Shown in pieces: positions 32,788-46,529 of a stretch of 64,000 bases of DNA. The stretch's first letter is position 1. Every line of letters begins with the position of its first letter. Source of the stretch: Benincasa hispida (lineage: Eukaryota > Streptophyta > Magnoliopsida > Cucurbitales > Cucurbitaceae); NCBI RefSeq assembly GCF_009727055.1, contig NC_052355.1, positions 3,635,581 to 3,699,580 on the forward strand. The letters are read 5' to 3'. A model generated the notes under the pieces. The model worked only from the letters and a program-made list of their open reading frames with translations, did no database searches and was not told the origin of the DNA. The translations under genes and the position numbers were made by a program.

Positions 32788-33475
32788 TAAATACTCATGA
32801 AGACATGACATGACTAGTGAGAAAGGTGAAATACTTAAAGATAATAATGAGATTTCAATAAACTATGTCATAATAGGAAAAAGATGGAATCGAACTCATG
32901 TAGTTATTGACAACATTTTTTTCCATATAATGTTGCTCTTAACATTATATCTGAAAATGAGGATTCTAAATCAAAATATGTTGAAGAATGTCGACATAGA
33001 AAAGATTGGCTTCAGTGGAAAGAAGCAATCACGGTAGAATTAAATTCACTTTCAAAACATCAGTTTTTGGACTAATAGTCCAAACACTAGAAGATGTCAA
33101 ACCTGTGGGATACAAATGAGTATTTACGAGGAAAAGAAATGAAAATAATGAGGTCACAAGATATAAAGCAAGACTAATTGCACAAGATTTTTCATAAAGA
33201 CCTGGTATTGATTATGAAGATACGTATTCTCCGGTGGTGGATGCAATTACATTAAGATATTTAATTGTTATAACTGTGTATGAAAATTTGGACATGCATC
33301 TTATAAATGTAGCCACAACATATTTATATGAACCTCTTGATAATGATATTTATATGAGAATCCTAAAAGAATTTAAGGTAGCCTGAAACATATAAATCAC
33401 ATTCCCAAGAATTATATTCAATAGATTTGCAAAGATCATTATATGGATTAAAAAAATTAGGATGAATATGGTACA
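32788..33475 (+). pseudogene. Ty1/copia H reverse transcriptase, first part
   Basis: Reads from a pre-RT linker (SEKGEILKDNNEISINY, ~32816) into RT: IGKRWNRTHVV, PVGYKWVFTRKR after frame correction (~33103), YKARLIAQ, GIDYEDTYSPV (~33210), then LYGLKK (~33437). Several frameshifts and stops. It overlaps in content with the 3' end of copia J (62180-62290), so they belong to one family. Interrupted at 33475 by copia I; RT resumes at 42058. Confidence 0.85.
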
Positions 33476-35396
33476 TGATGGAACACGAGACATACGCAGC
33501 GGAATAAGAACCTAATTACACTCTAATTGCTTTTAAATTAAAGGAAAATAGCATGCAATTTGAAGGAAAAACAGTAATTAAAATTATCTTTGTAGCTCCT
33601 GAAAACCGCTCTTCCTCGCTGAATCTCGACCCAAACACGAATGGACCACTAGAGTTAACCTACTATCCTCTTGACTCAAAATCGGGTTGTGGGACCCGGT
33701 GGATGAAGAAAACCGAGAGAGAGAAAGAGGTGGAAAAAAAATGGAATTTGGGTAGGGTTTGGGTTTTTTTTTTCAGCCCAATTTTAGAAAACAATTTGGC
33801 AAAATTGGCAAAACTTTTTTCATTCAAAATGAAAGCCCATTTTATAGAAAAAAAAACTATGCAACAATTGCATGATCCAAATCCATAAAAGCCCAACACC
33901 TATAATCCACTATCTTAGTGGGTTTAATGTCTCCACTATAAGCCAATACCTAGCCCACTATTTTGTTAGTGGAATTATCCAACAAAAGTTTGGATTCCAC
34001 TAACTATAGTCAAAAGGCAAAATAGTCATTTGGTCAAAATCAAACTTTGACCAAAAAGTCAACATTTTGACTTTTTATGATTTTTTCCGCATTCATTTTC
34101 TCGAAATTCAAATCATATTTGAATATAAGGTTGGTCAAAGTTTGACTTTTCAAAGTCAAAAGTCAACTCTTTGACTTTTTACATCTTTGACCATTTCCAT
34201 TATTTTCGAGCTTCCGAATATGAACGTATTCATATTCTTGATATTTAAATCACATTTAAATATTAAAGATGTATCTCTAAACTGAAAACCCGACCGCTAT
34301 ATCACATATACTTGTCGGTTTCTCTGTCTTCACCTAATTCGAACAATTCGAATCATTCTATCATACTATTCTAAGTTTATTCCATATGAGCTAGTAAGGG
34401 AATCTAATGGACCTATAGATCATGGGTTCCAACGATCCGAGATTAGCAAGCTAAACTCTTTAGACAGAGCTAATCAGCATTCGTTAACTAACGGGTCATT
34501 CCACTATAGTCCCATAGTTGCACTCCCCTCACTATAGATATATTTATGTCCATTTGATATAACCATAATTAATAAGCTAATCATTCATAGGTTGTTCATA
34601 ATCTCGGCTGGGTCATAAAAACCGTTTTACCTCCAAGACTACATCTTGTGCCTTAAGTTCCACTGATCCTCTAATGAACAATTGTTTTAAGGTCCAACCT
34701 ATAAACCGAACCCCTCTCGGCCCAAGGAGAGGGTGGGGCCCCTTGTTCAAGACCTGGATTCAGTACTAAAGGAACAACCTATCTACCATCCATATAACGG
34801 GTAGGAGTGAATTTCGTCTTGCACCCTATGTTCCCAGCTATCTACCCGATATTACCCCTGAAATGGGAGGCTTATTGGGCCAGTGATGATGAGCTGCCCG
34901 AACCTATGCAGATCTAAGGATAATTCTGAGTGAACAGGAGTTCATAGTTAGCTCAGGATTAAGATTAAGTTACCTAGGTTATCAATTAACGAAATAGTCA
35001 GTTTTATACATAAAACGACATTTAGAACGTAAAAAGTGACTATTTCATGGTTCAGTCTTATGAAAACTCATTGCATAGGATGCCCCCACTCACATATCTC
35101 TATATGAATGATTCAGGATCAAATCGTTTGTACTAACTACAAAGTGGGCCCCATCCATAGTGTCCTCAGAACAAGGCATCCAACCTATTCCTATACTATA
35201 GACCATTTTAAGCTATATACTCGAACTTGATCCATGTTTTATGTCATCACATAAAGTTCAAGTCTACATTAAATAGCCTTAGGACCTTAGTTTATTGGAT
35301 TCAAGATTACAATTTCAATAGCAATTTTATCGAAAAATAAAATAGAATATGTTTATCAATTTACAAACTACAAGTCTTAGGACATAAAATCCAACA
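33476..35396 (-). repeat. 3' LTR of copia I
   Basis: Minus strand TGTTGGATTTTATGTCC (35396) to TTCCGCTGCGTATGTC..CCATCA (33476). 1921 bp. It holds a GATCCTGAATCATTC / ATGTGAG / CCTATGCAATGAGTTT block that also occurs in LTR L at 62662 onward. A minus-strand PPT-like tract lies at 35397-35410. Confidence 0.88.
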
Positions 35397-35528
35397 GACT
35401 CCCACTTGGACTAAAACTCCTAGTGAAATATCAAAATTTGCATTTAAGTGAGAAACATATGAGTACAATAAACATATGAATACAATAAACTAGGGTATAT
35501 ACCCAAAAGTTCTCCCACTTGTCCTAGT

Positions 35529-38500
35529 TTACAAACTTCGTAGACCTAAACTCTGTAGGTGACCTTCAAACACTTTAGCCGTGAGGGCCTTTGTAAAAGG
35601 ATCAGCAATGTTTTGCTCAGAAGATATCTGGGTTACTACAACATCTCGATGATGTAAAATCTCCCGGATCAGATGGTATTTGCGCTCAATATGCTTGCCG
35701 CGCTTATGGCTTCTTAGTTCTCTTGAATTTGCAACTGCACCACTATTATCACAATATAGGGTGATAGACAGATGCATATTTGGAACAACTTGCAAATCTG
35801 TCAAGAATTTCCTCAATCATACTACTTTCTTTGCTGCTTCGCAAGCAGCTATGTATTCAGCTTCCATTGTGGAGTGCGCAATACAGTTTTGCTTCACACT
35901 TCTCCACACTACTGCTCCTCCATTCAGAATGGACACGGATCCCGATGTAGATTTTTTTGCATCTTTATCTGTTTGAAAATTAAAGTAAGTGTATCCAATA
36001 AGGATCAAATCCTTTGTACCATATACGAGCATGTAGTTCCTCGTTCTCCTAAGATACTTGAGGATATTTTTATGGCGGTCCAATGATCATATCTAGGATT
36101 GGACTGATACCTACTGACTATCCCTACTGCGTAGCATATGTCAGGTCTAGTACATAACATTTCATACATCAGGCTCCCTACTGCGGAAGCATAGGGAATG
36201 CATCTCATATCCTCAACCTCTTGAGGTGTCTTAGGATATTGATCCTTTGACAAATAAATTCCATATCTGTAAGGTAACAAACCTCTTTTGGAATTCTGCA
36301 TCTTATACCTAGACAACATTTTGTCTATATAAGTTGCTTGAGACATGGCTAGTGTTTTGTTCTTGCAGTTCCGAATAATTTGAATCCTGAGAACATACTG
36401 TGCATTCCCTAAATCTTTAATTTGGAACTGCGTTGCTTAGCCATTTCTTGATGTCTTTAAGGAACTACTTCATTCCCAATGAGTAGAATATCGTCTACAT
36501 ATAAAAGCTAAGAACGCTATAGTAGAATTGACGATCTTCTTGTAAACACAAGGCTCGTACAATCTATTCAAAGCCATAAGATTTGATCGCAGTATCAAAT
36601 CTTATATTCCAGATCTAGAAGCTTGTTTTAACACATAAATAGATTTTTTTAAGCTTACAACCTTTTGTTCTTGACCCTATGCAATAAACCCCTCTAGTTG
36701 AGCCATAATAGATACTCTTCTCAAGATGCCGTTTAGAAAGGTTGTCTTGACATCCATCTGCCAAATTTCATAGTCATAAAAGGTGGCAATGGATAAGAGT
36801 ATTCTAATCGACTTAAGCATGGCAACGGGAGAGAAAGTTTCTTCATAGTCCACTCCCTCTCTCTAGGTATAACCCTTTGCCACAAATCGAGCCTTAAAAG
36901 TCTATACTTTACCGGCTTGGTCTCGTTTTCTCTTGTAGATCCACTTACAACCAATTGGTTTTACATCATTTGGTTTATCTACAAATTTCCAAAAAGAATT
37001 GAAGTACACAGACTCCATTTCGAGGTCTATGGCTTTGACCCACTGATCACGGTCCACATCTTTCATCGCCTATTTATAGGTCAATGGATCCTCTATGCCG
37101 TCATCAGGTATGACGACTTGTGTTTCTGTTAAACCCAAGTAACAGTCAGGCTGATGAAAAACCCTCCCACTATGTCGAGGCATTCTCAACTTTTGAGAAG
37201 GATGTGACTAACCAAATGTACTAGTTTTATTTACTACTTTAGTAAATGAACTAGCTCTATCGGTAGCGTTTTTGGAAATTTCATTCAATACTAGTCTATT
37301 GCGAGGTTGATGAATTCTTATGTGGTCTTACACTAAGAATGTGGCATTTGTCGATACAAATACCTTATTCTCTTGAGGATCATAAAATAGACCACCTTTT
37401 ATTTCTTTTGGATAACCTACAAATAGGCATAGTTTTGAACGATGTTCAAATTTTTTAGGATTTTGCACCAACACGTGTGTTGGGCATCCCTAAATCCTAA
37501 AGTGACGTAAACTGCCTTTACACCCTTTCCATAGCTCATAAGGTATTTATGAAACACTTTTAGAGGGAACGTTATTCAAAATATAGACAACAGTCTCTAA
37601 TGCATGTCCCCAAAAAGAATCAGGTAACTTAGCAAAGCTCATCATTGAACGAACCATGTCCAACAAGGTTCTGTTTCTTCTTTCAGATACACCGTTCTGC
37701 TGTGGCATATTAGGTGCAGAGAGTTGTGACTTGATTCCGTGTTTTATCATATAGTCCTGGAATCTTAAATCATGTACTCCCCACGTCGATCTGATCGTAG
37801 TGTCTTAATTGTTTTACCTAACTGGTTCTCAACCTCAGCCTTATATTCTTTGAACTTTTCAAAAGAATCAGACTTGTGATGCATTAGGTAAATATGACCA
37901 TACCTTGAATAATCATCAATAAAACTGATGAAATATTCATACCCACCTCCAGCTTTGACATTCATCGGTCCACAGAGGTCCGAATGTATTAGCTCTAAGG
38001 CCTTTTACAGTAAAAGATCTCTTAGTCATTTTTCCTTCAAGACAAGACTCACATGGAGGTAAAGAATTTTCTTCTAACTGATTTAGGAGTCCATTCTTAA
38101 TCAATCTCTCAATCCTTTTGAGATTTATGTGGCCAAGTCTTAGGTGTCATAGATAGGCATTAGAAGAAACTTTTTGTCTTTTATTCTGAGTTTCGGCTGT
38201 TCTAAGCATCTCAGTATTTAAGACAAATTTTGCTTTAGTTGGTCTTAAGTTATATAAGTTGTTTTCAAGTATAGCAGAACAAATTTGAATACCTTTCCTG
38301 AAAATGAACGCTTCATTAACTTCAAAAGATATTTTATACATTTGTTCCATAATAGAAGCGATAGATATTAAATTCCTCTTCATAAGAGGTGCATACGAAA
38401 CATCTTTAAGTATGATAAATCTATCGTTAAAAAACAACTTCAAGTCTCCCACTGCTTCGGCCGAGACAACCTCTCCTGTTCCAACCTTGAGGGTGATCTC

Positions 38501-38797
38501 GTCTTCTTCAAGCTTTTTTCAAGAACTAGTTTCCTGAAAAGAGAAGAAAATATGTTTAGTGGCTCCTGAATCCAATATCCAGGTTGAGGTATCATACTCC
38601 ACTAAACATGTTTCAGCAACTAGTAAATCATATTTACCTTGTGCTTCTTTCGAGGCAGGGGCCTGAGGACATTTCTCAATTAAGACAAATCTCAAGTCAT
38701 CTTTTACTAGTGTTGAATTCAGATTGTTTTTCCATGTTGACTAATTATCGCCATTTAGTTTCTCGGAAGCTAAGAGTTGATCTAGAGAGCTAGTCAT
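35529..38797 (-). pseudogene. Ty1/copia I gag-pol, decayed
   Basis: ATG at 38797: MTSSLDQLLASEKLNGDN then a stop. ~45 residues later gag jumps in frame (CPQAPASKEAQGKYDLL) straight to the protease lead, so most of gag, including the zinc knuckle, is deleted. Protease WILDSGATKH is intact (~38570). Integrase: HLRLGHINLKRIERL, CESCLEGKMTKRSF (~38030), DDYSRYGHIYL, SDRRGEY, PQQNGVSERRNRTLL (~37690). RT is in pieces across 37130-36350. RNase H: YTYFNFQTDKDAKKSTSG (~35960), TMEAEYIAACEAAKK, YCDNSGAVANS, ADPFTKALTAKVFEGHL to 35529. Many stops. Confidence 0.9.
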
Positions 38798-40165
38798 GCT
38801 GAAAAGAAAAACATATCATTTTTAGTAAAAATATTAATCTTTTAAATCCAATCAAGTTTAGCAAAAAAACTAATAATGTACCCTTCATTATTATATTTTG
38901 CAATGATATTTCAACGGTTTAGAATAACCTTTATCGAGGGGTTATCCACTATTCCTCTGTTGAACCAAGACTATCTTGACTAGATAATATCACCAGAATA
39001 ACTCTTATTCCTATAGTAACTCAGTTATCATTATTTTGGTCAAGAATTTACTAACAGTTAATCATTATCGTAAGTTTGACCCTCCATTTTCAAACCTCAA
39101 AGATTGGAATCATTATGCTCTCGAAGTTGGAAAGACAAAAATGAAAACGGACCTGAGAGACCCTATCAATTTCTAGAGTTCGCGGAGTTCCGAATACTAT
39201 AATATAGCCCTCCGATTGGTAAGGTCGCTCTAGGGCAGACATGCAGACGCATTATAGGAATCTCACGGTGCGACTTAATGGAAGAGACCGTAGGATGTGT
39301 TGACACACTTCCTTCTCCTACTTACTATGAACAACTTCTCTTATTCACCTTGGTATTGACTCATGCAAACACTCTTCAAAAAGAGTCCGCTCCTAGGGCG
39401 GCCCAAAGCCAAGAATGAATCTCACGGTATGAACTCTTATGGATGCTAGAGCTAAAAGTACATTACTTCTCTCCAGCTGAAGTATTCTAGACGGTTAGGG
39501 TATAAAATACTTAGCGATATATTTCAGCTAACTAAATATATCCTAAGTCTAGATGATTCATCCAAGTATAACTTTTATACTGGATTTTTAACCTACGATG
39601 TCTAGGTGATAAACAAATTTTATTACCTCACACTGCTCACGCATGCTCATAAAACCGGTTTAACCTAACTCAGACACCGGCTTGATCTCCAGGTAGTAGG
39701 TGTTCCGTGAACCGTTAACATAAAAACCTTCAACTTTAGTCATCTTATCTGACTTTTTGCCAAGATCTTGCCGGATGAGTTTTCTTGTAACTTCGGTTTT
39801 ACAAGATATCGACCTATTTTCTATGAAAATTGGGATTGCTCGATGGTTAACCCTAAATGAATATGCATCTTATCTTTGTTATAGATTTTAGAAGTCTAGG
39901 TTATTTTATAACAATTATAAAATAAATTATAACAATTATAACCTAGAGCATTCATCTATAACATGCTTCCTTCAATCAAACATGCTTTAATATAACACTT
40001 ATATTAAAACTAAGCATGCATAGTATATATTTTATAACACTTATAAGATATAACAAATGCATGTCACATGCTTTTCTTTTGGTGGGTGTTTTTTCCTTTC
40101 TATTCAAGTTTTGAATGAAATACGGACTAAAGTGGATTTATTATGATTTTTGCATTGTTTTTCTT
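38798..40165 (-). other. 5' leader region of copia I
   Basis: 1.37 kb between the right LTR and gag on the minus strand. No ORF in keeping with a gene and no PBS (TGGTATCAGAGC type) beside 40166. Confidence 0.6.
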
Positions 40166-42057
40166 GAAAATAGCATGCAATTTGAAGAAAAACAGTAATT
40201 AAAATTATCTTTGTAGCTCCCGAAAACCGCTCTTCCTCGTTGAAACTCAACCTGAACACGAATGGACCACTACTAGAGTTGACCTACTATCCTCTGGACT
40301 CAGAACTGGGTTGTGGGACCCGGTGGATGAAGAAAATCGAGAGAGAGAAAGAGATGGGGAAAAAGAAGATGGAATTTGTGTAGGGTTTGGGTTTTTTTTT
40401 CAGCCAAAATTTTTAAAAAAATTGACAAAATTGGCAAAACTTTTTTCATTCAAAATGAAAGCCCATTTTATAGAAAAAACCATGCAACAATTGCATAATC
40501 CAAATCCATAAAAACCCAACACCTATAATCCACTATCTTAGTGGGCTTAATGTCTCTACTATAAGCCAACACCTAGCCCACTATTTTGTTAGTGGAATTA
40601 TCCAACAAAAGTTTGGATTTTCCACTAACTATAGTCAAAGGGCAAAACAGTCATTGTGTCAAAGTCAAACTTTAACCAAGAAGTTAACATTTTGACTTTT
40701 TATGATTTTTTCCATGTTGGACTAATTTTGACCTCCTGAGCATGAATCCACATTTTCATTTTCTCGAAATTCAAATCATGTTTTGAATATAAGGTCGGTC
40801 AAAGTTTGACTTTTCAAAATCAAAGTCAACTCTTTGACTTTTTACATTTTTTACCATTTCCATTATTTCCGAGCTTCCGAATATGAACGTATTTCATATT
40901 CTTTGATATTTAAATCACATTTAAATATTTAAAGATGTATCTCTAAACTGAAAAACTCCGACCACTATATCACATATACTTGTCGGATTCTCTTTCTTCA
41001 CCTAATTCGAACAATTCGAATCATTCTATCATACTGTTCTAAGTTTATTCCATATGAGCTAGTAAGGAATCTAATGGACCTATAGATCATGGGTTCCAAC
41101 GATCCGAGATTAGCTAGCTAAATTCTTTAGACAGAGCTTAATCAACATTCGTTAACTAACGGGTCATTCCACTATAGTCCCGTAGTTGCACTCCCCTCAC
41201 TATAGATATATTTGTGTCCATTTGATATAACCATGATTAGTAAGCTAATCCTTCATAGATTGTTCGTAATCTCGGCTGGTCATAAAAACCGTTTTACCTC
41301 CAAGACTACATCTTGTTCTTAAGTTCCACTGATCCTCTAATGAACAATTGGTTTAAGGTCCAACTATAAACCGTACCCCCCCGGGCCAAGGAGAGGGTGG
41401 GCCCCTTGTTCAAAACCTGGATTCAATAATAAAGGGACAACCTATCTACTATCCTATAACGGGTAGGAGTGAATTCCGTCTTCCACCCTATGTTTCTAGC
41501 TATCCACCCGATTCTTCCCCTGAAATGGGAGGCTTATTATGCCAGCGGATGATGAGCTGCCCTCACTTATGCAGATCTAAGGATAATTCCGAGTGAACAG
41601 GATTCATAGTTAGCTCAGGATTAATATTAAATTACCTAGGTCATCAATTAACGAAATAGTCAGTTTTATACATAAAAACGACATTTAGAACGTAAAAGGT
41701 GACTATTTCATGGTTCAGTCTTATGCAAACTCATTGCATAGGATGCCCCAACTCACATATCTCTATACGAACGATTCAGGATCACATCGTTTGTACTAAC
41801 TACAAAGTGGGCGGCATCCATAGTGTCCCAGAATAAGGCGCGCTAACCTTATTTCATATACTATAGATCATTTTGGCTATATATTTGAACTTGATCCACA
41901 TTTATGTCACTACATAAAGTTCAAACTACATTAAATAGCCTCAGGACCTTAGTTTATTGGATTCAAGATTACAATTTCAATAACAACTTTATCGAAAAAC
42001 AAAACATAATATGTTTATTAATTTACAGACTACGAGTTTTAGGACATAAAATCCAAC
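40166..42057 (-). repeat. 5' LTR of copia I
   Basis: Aligns with 33544-35396 almost end to end with scattered substitutions and small indels. Starts GTTGGATTTTATGTCC at 42057 (terminal T of TGTT lost) and lacks the last ~68 bp of the LTR. Confidence 0.88.
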
Positions 42058-43146
42058 GGTACAATCGCCTGAGTGGATATTTGAAAGAAGGATATCAAAA
42101 AAATCTAATATGTCCATGTGTTTTTATAAAGAACTCACAGTTAAGATTTTTTATTAGAATTGTATATGTTGATGACTTAAATATAATTGAGACTCCTGAA
42201 GAACTTGCAAAAGCAATAAAATATTTTAAGAAAGAATTTGAGATGAAAGATCTCGGAGAAAAAATACTTTGCCCTGGCTTGCAAATTGACCATTTAGCAG
42301 ATGGATAGTTGTTCATAAGTCAAGTTATAAAGGAAAAGATTTGAAAAGATTTTATACGGACAAAGCACATCCACTGAACATTCCAATGGAAGTTCGTTCA
42401 GAAACATATATTTCGACCTTGAGATGATAATGAAGAACTTCTTGGTCCTAAAGTACCATATTTTAGTGCAATTGGTGCTCTTATCTTGGTAATAATACAA
42501 TACCCGATATTGTATTTTTAGTAAATTTATTAGTAAGATATAGTTATTCTCCAACAAGAAGACATTGGAATGAAATTAAGCATATACACTGTTGTCTCTA
42601 AGGAACGATCGACATGAGTTTGCTTTATTCAAATAAATCAAAATTTGATATAGTAGGTTCTGCAGATTTTAGATATTTATCTGATCCACACAAAGCTAGA
42701 TCTCAAACAAATTATCTGTTCACATGTGGAGGAATTGCTATATCATGGCAATTTGTGAAACAGACCATAAAAACTACTTTCTCAAATCATGTTGAAATTC
42801 TTGCAATTCACGAGGTTAGTCGAGAATATGTATGGCTAAGATCAATGACTCATCACGTTCGTGGAACATGTGGTTCATCTTCTAGTAAAAATCTTCCAAC
42901 GATATTATAAAAAGACAACATAGTGTGCGTATCCCAAATCAAAGGACGATATGTTAAAGGAGATAGAACAAAACGTATTTCACTGAAACTTTTCTACACT
43001 CATGATCTTAAAGAAAATGATGACATCACTTTACAACAAATTTGTTCGAAAAATAACCTGGCAGACTTATTTACAAATGTATTACCGACCACAACCTTTG
43101 AAAAACTGGTGCACAACATTGGAATACGGCGACTCAGAGATCTCAA
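42058..43146 (+). pseudogene. Ty1/copia H reverse transcriptase end and RNase H
   Basis: Continues the RT of 32788-33475: NRLSGYLKEGYQKN, CPCVFIKNS, VYVDDLNIIETPEEL (~42160, the YVDD active-site box), EFEMKDLGE, LQIDHLADG. Then RNase H in several frames: SLLYSNKSKFDIVGSADF, SWQFVKQT, and the end NLADLFTNVLPTTTFEKLVH to 43146. Stops at ~42307 and ~42907 and frame changes. Confidence 0.88.
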
Positions 43147-43320
43147 GTGATGTTTCTACGAGAGGAAGTAAATATACTTTTAAGAATATTAGATTATATG
43201 AAATATATACTTTTTTTTTCTTTCATTAGGATTTTTTTTTCAGTGGATTTTTTCCTAATAAATTTTTAACAAACACGTATTTATTTTTTCCTCTTAATTG
43301 TAGAAACAAGTTAAAAGATT
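43147..43320 (+). repeat. Degenerate 3' LTR start of copia H
   Basis: Directly after pol: a purine-rich CGAGAGGAAGTAAA (43158-43171), then the T-rich CTTTCATTAGG / CAGTGGATTTTTTCCT / AATTTTTAAC pattern typical of a copia LTR beginning. The rest of the LTR cannot be traced. Confidence 0.5.
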
Positions 43321-44760
43321 TCATGTGGCTCAATTATTTCATCCATTAAATTCAATTAATAGGAATGCTTCATATTTCTGTCCCACGTTTTCAATTTCAA
43401 CCCGCAACTTCATATTATGTCCCCACTTCACCGCCACAAGCCTCTAGTCTCCTTGACTTGGACTTGTTAATTAATTAATTATTTTTTGTCATGACAGACG
43501 GGAGGGAAATCCAATTCACCACACATTCATATACCTAATTTGATTAACGATCTATGATTTGATCTTTATTTATGAAGTCTTTTTTTCCTGGAAAGAAATA
43601 GGGGTTTTGAATAAATTAGATTTTAGGAATTTTCAAAAATATAAAAATAAGAAAAAATATTTAACAAAATAGCAAAATTTTAAATTTTTTTTTTATAGAG
43701 ACTAATAAAGGATAATAAAGATTTATTACTATCAATAATAAAAACTGCTAGAAATCTATCCTTGATAGATGCTTATAGAGGTCTATCAGTGTTTTCTTTT
43801 TCTTATTTCTATAAATAGTTTGACATTTTTTTTATCTGTGAAAATTTTCCTAAATTTTATGTGTTTTAGATATAATAAGTTTTTTTTTTTTTTTTTTGTA
43901 CAACTATTAGGAATTTGAACTTCGGATCTCAAAAGAGGTAATATATGTTATTATTTCAGGTATACCTGCTCACTTTAACTTAGAAATAGAAGAGTTAAAA
44001 ATTTAATATAGTTTTGTTGTGAATATGAACATAATTAAATTATTAATATATATATATTTTTTAATGAAAAGTTATTAATATATCTTTACTTGAGTCTTGA
44101 GTTCTGATTCAAAAGCCAATTTTTTATAAAAAGAAAAGTATAAAAAAAAGAAAAGTGTATACTTTGCTTATATATATTTCAAAATATTGTATTTTTAGTT
44201 CCTCATAAATCTACGTTTAACGAAATATATCTTTAATTTTTTTGACAATATATAAGGTAAAGCATCAAATATCTAACTTTGATGTTAATAGTATAAATAT
44301 TATATCAGTTGAGCTAAGGTTATTCTAATGAAATATATCTATTAATTCGCCATAAATCTAAGTTTAGGAAATATATTTTTCAAAGCATACATATTCTCTT
44401 TTAAATCTGTTTGTTTTTACCATTTAACATATAAATAATACATATTTCAAACCTACAAAACTAATCATTATAGAAAATTAACCATATAGATAAAATTTTG
44501 AAACTTTCTTATTTGGCACATGTGATAATCAATTATTTGATTTTTTAAAATTAAGTTTGTAAACCTTATTTCATTTGCGAGCTAAATTTTATTATCTAGA
44601 CTTTAAGGATTTTTTTTTTCAAAACAAGTTTTTAAAAATGAAAAAAAAAACTTTAAAAAACTTTGAATTGGATTATGAATTGGAATGTTTAATTAAAGGA
44701 AAAAAGACTCGTATTTTCAAAATTTGAGGAATATTTTTTGTTTTGCTAACTAAACTTTAA
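43321..44760. other. AT-rich intergenic DNA
   Basis: No ORF of substance and no identifiable element. It contains homopolymer T/A tracts and, at about 43730-43795, short TATCAxTGATAGA-like inverted repeats of the kind also seen at 51581-51677. Confidence 0.5.
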
Positions 44761-46158
44761 GGACTCGTTTGATGACATTCTCGTTTTCTGTTTCCTGTTT
44801 ATGTTTCTCTTTTTTCGAGAAACTGATCTGTTTGATAATTATTCCAGTTTCTTATTCTCAAAATTTGAGAACATTCCTAAAAATAGGAGGAATTTCTCAT
44901 GTTTTGTTTTTATTTTATTTAAATTTGTTCCTATAAAATATTATAATGGGACTTTGCTCATTGATGTAACATCTTATGCATTCCTCAACTCTATAATCTT
45001 GGGATCAAATCTCACATGGGATTTATTTTATTTTTCTTTCTTTTTATATATTTTTTTCTCTATATGTTTTTTATCTTTCTTTTATTTATATTTACTTTCT
45101 TCTTTCTTTCTTTTATATTTCTTTTTTCTCTGTATTTTTTATATTTATTTTATAATTTTTTATTTTCTTTTATTTATATTTTCTTTCTCTCTATTTTTAA
45201 TAATTATTTGTTTATTTCATTTATATTTATTTTCTTTATTATTTTTTAATATCTATATTTTAATCTAATTTTGAAATTTTAATTTTCAAATATTTAGGTT
45301 TATATATTATTTTGACTTTCAAATTTCAAAATTTCACTAGGATTATTTTTAAATATTTAGATTTATATATTATTTTGATTTTCAAATTTTAAATTTTCTA
45401 TAGAATTATTTACAAATATAGGAAAATAAATCAAAATACTGTTTATCATGGTCTATCACAAATAAACTGTGATATTTTACTATTATTTGTAAATATTTTC
45501 AATAGTTTTGTCATTTAAAATAATTTTCCTTTTAAATATGTATATATAAACATTTTTTGAATTTTGAATTTTAAATTTTACAAAATGCATTTTATATATT
45601 TTTAAATTCATATTTTTCTTAATTTTTCTGACATACGAAACCAATTATAATTTTATAATAATATAAATTTTTTTTACTAAGATATTTATTTAGGCTCCTT
45701 TTAATATTTTTACCACCACAACATTTACATAATAATATAATTGAGTTAGATTTGAGACTACATCATTTAAAATTTAAAACAAATGACTTGAATGAGAAAT
45801 AATATTGTAAATCAAATTTTAGCCACATATGAATGATAGAAACAATTGTATTATCGAAATTAATTTTATATTGGGACTTATGTGTATTTGATAGTTTAAA
45901 TATTTGATAACTATTTTTACACTTTAATTCATACTATATATATCTTTTCATTTTATATAATTAGATTATATTTAAACTATAAAATATGGAAAATATATAA
46001 GGAAAAAAATACAAGAAACAAAAAATAAGAAATAGTTATCAAACAAGTTTCTATTCTTGTTTCTTTTATCCAATAAACAGGAAACATGAATAGTTATCAA
46101 ACATATTCCTATTTCTTGTTCTAAAAAAAAAAAGAAAGAAATGTTATTAAATGGACCC
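44761..46158. mobile_element. PIF/Harbinger-like TIR element (Tourist type, non-coding)
   Basis: Ends GGACTCGTTTGATGACATT and, in complement, GGGTCCATTTAATAACATT, flanked by TAA on both sides (44758-44760, 46159-46161). GG..C..GTTTGATAAC ends with a 3-bp TAA duplication fit PIF/Harbinger MITEs. The interior is a very T-rich low-complexity stretch. The 155-residue Phe/Tyr/Leu/Ile frame at 44801-45268 is composition, not a protein. Confidence 0.6.
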
Positions 46159-46529
46159 TAAGAGATATTTTCAAATTTTAATGTGAAGTTTTAAAAATGA
46201 AAAATTTTGTTTTTGTTTTTTTTTTTTCATTTGATAATGATTGAAATGTTTATTTAAAAAAATAAATTAAGAAAAAAAAAGAAAAATGGGCAAAATTTGG
46301 CACAAGTTTCAAAAAATTCGACAACTTAAAGCAATTTGATTGAAGAAAAAGTCTTAAGATGATGACAAAAATAAAAAGGACAAGTGGGACATAGAATGTG
46401 TGTCATTGCAAAGGAAATTTTGTGCATATGGGTCTTTTTATAGGACCTTTATGAAAACAAAATTTAATCAAACTTGAAAGTTTCTTCTAAGAAAATAATA
46501 GCTGATTAGTAAAGGAAGTGAAGCAAGAA

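Larger units (their letters stand above)
33470..42063 (-). mobile_element. Ty1/copia element I, nested in copia H
   Basis: Two LTRs (33476-35396, 40166-42057) in minus orientation around a minus-strand pol. Flanks are GGTACA (33470-33475) and GGTACA (42058-42063), and the host RT reading resumes exactly there. The left LTR keeps the true 3' end (33476-33543), missing from the right one, which has also lost the PBS. So the element was internally truncated after or during insertion. Confidence 0.9.

Noticed and set aside
35680..36086. Plus-strand ORFs of ~100 residues
   Set aside because: Complement of copia I RNase H (TMEAEYIAACEAAKK and neighbours on the minus strand).
44801..45268. 155-residue Phe/Tyr/Ile/Leu ORF as a membrane protein
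   Set aside because: Low-complexity T-rich DNA inside a MITE; no start context, no homologue pattern.
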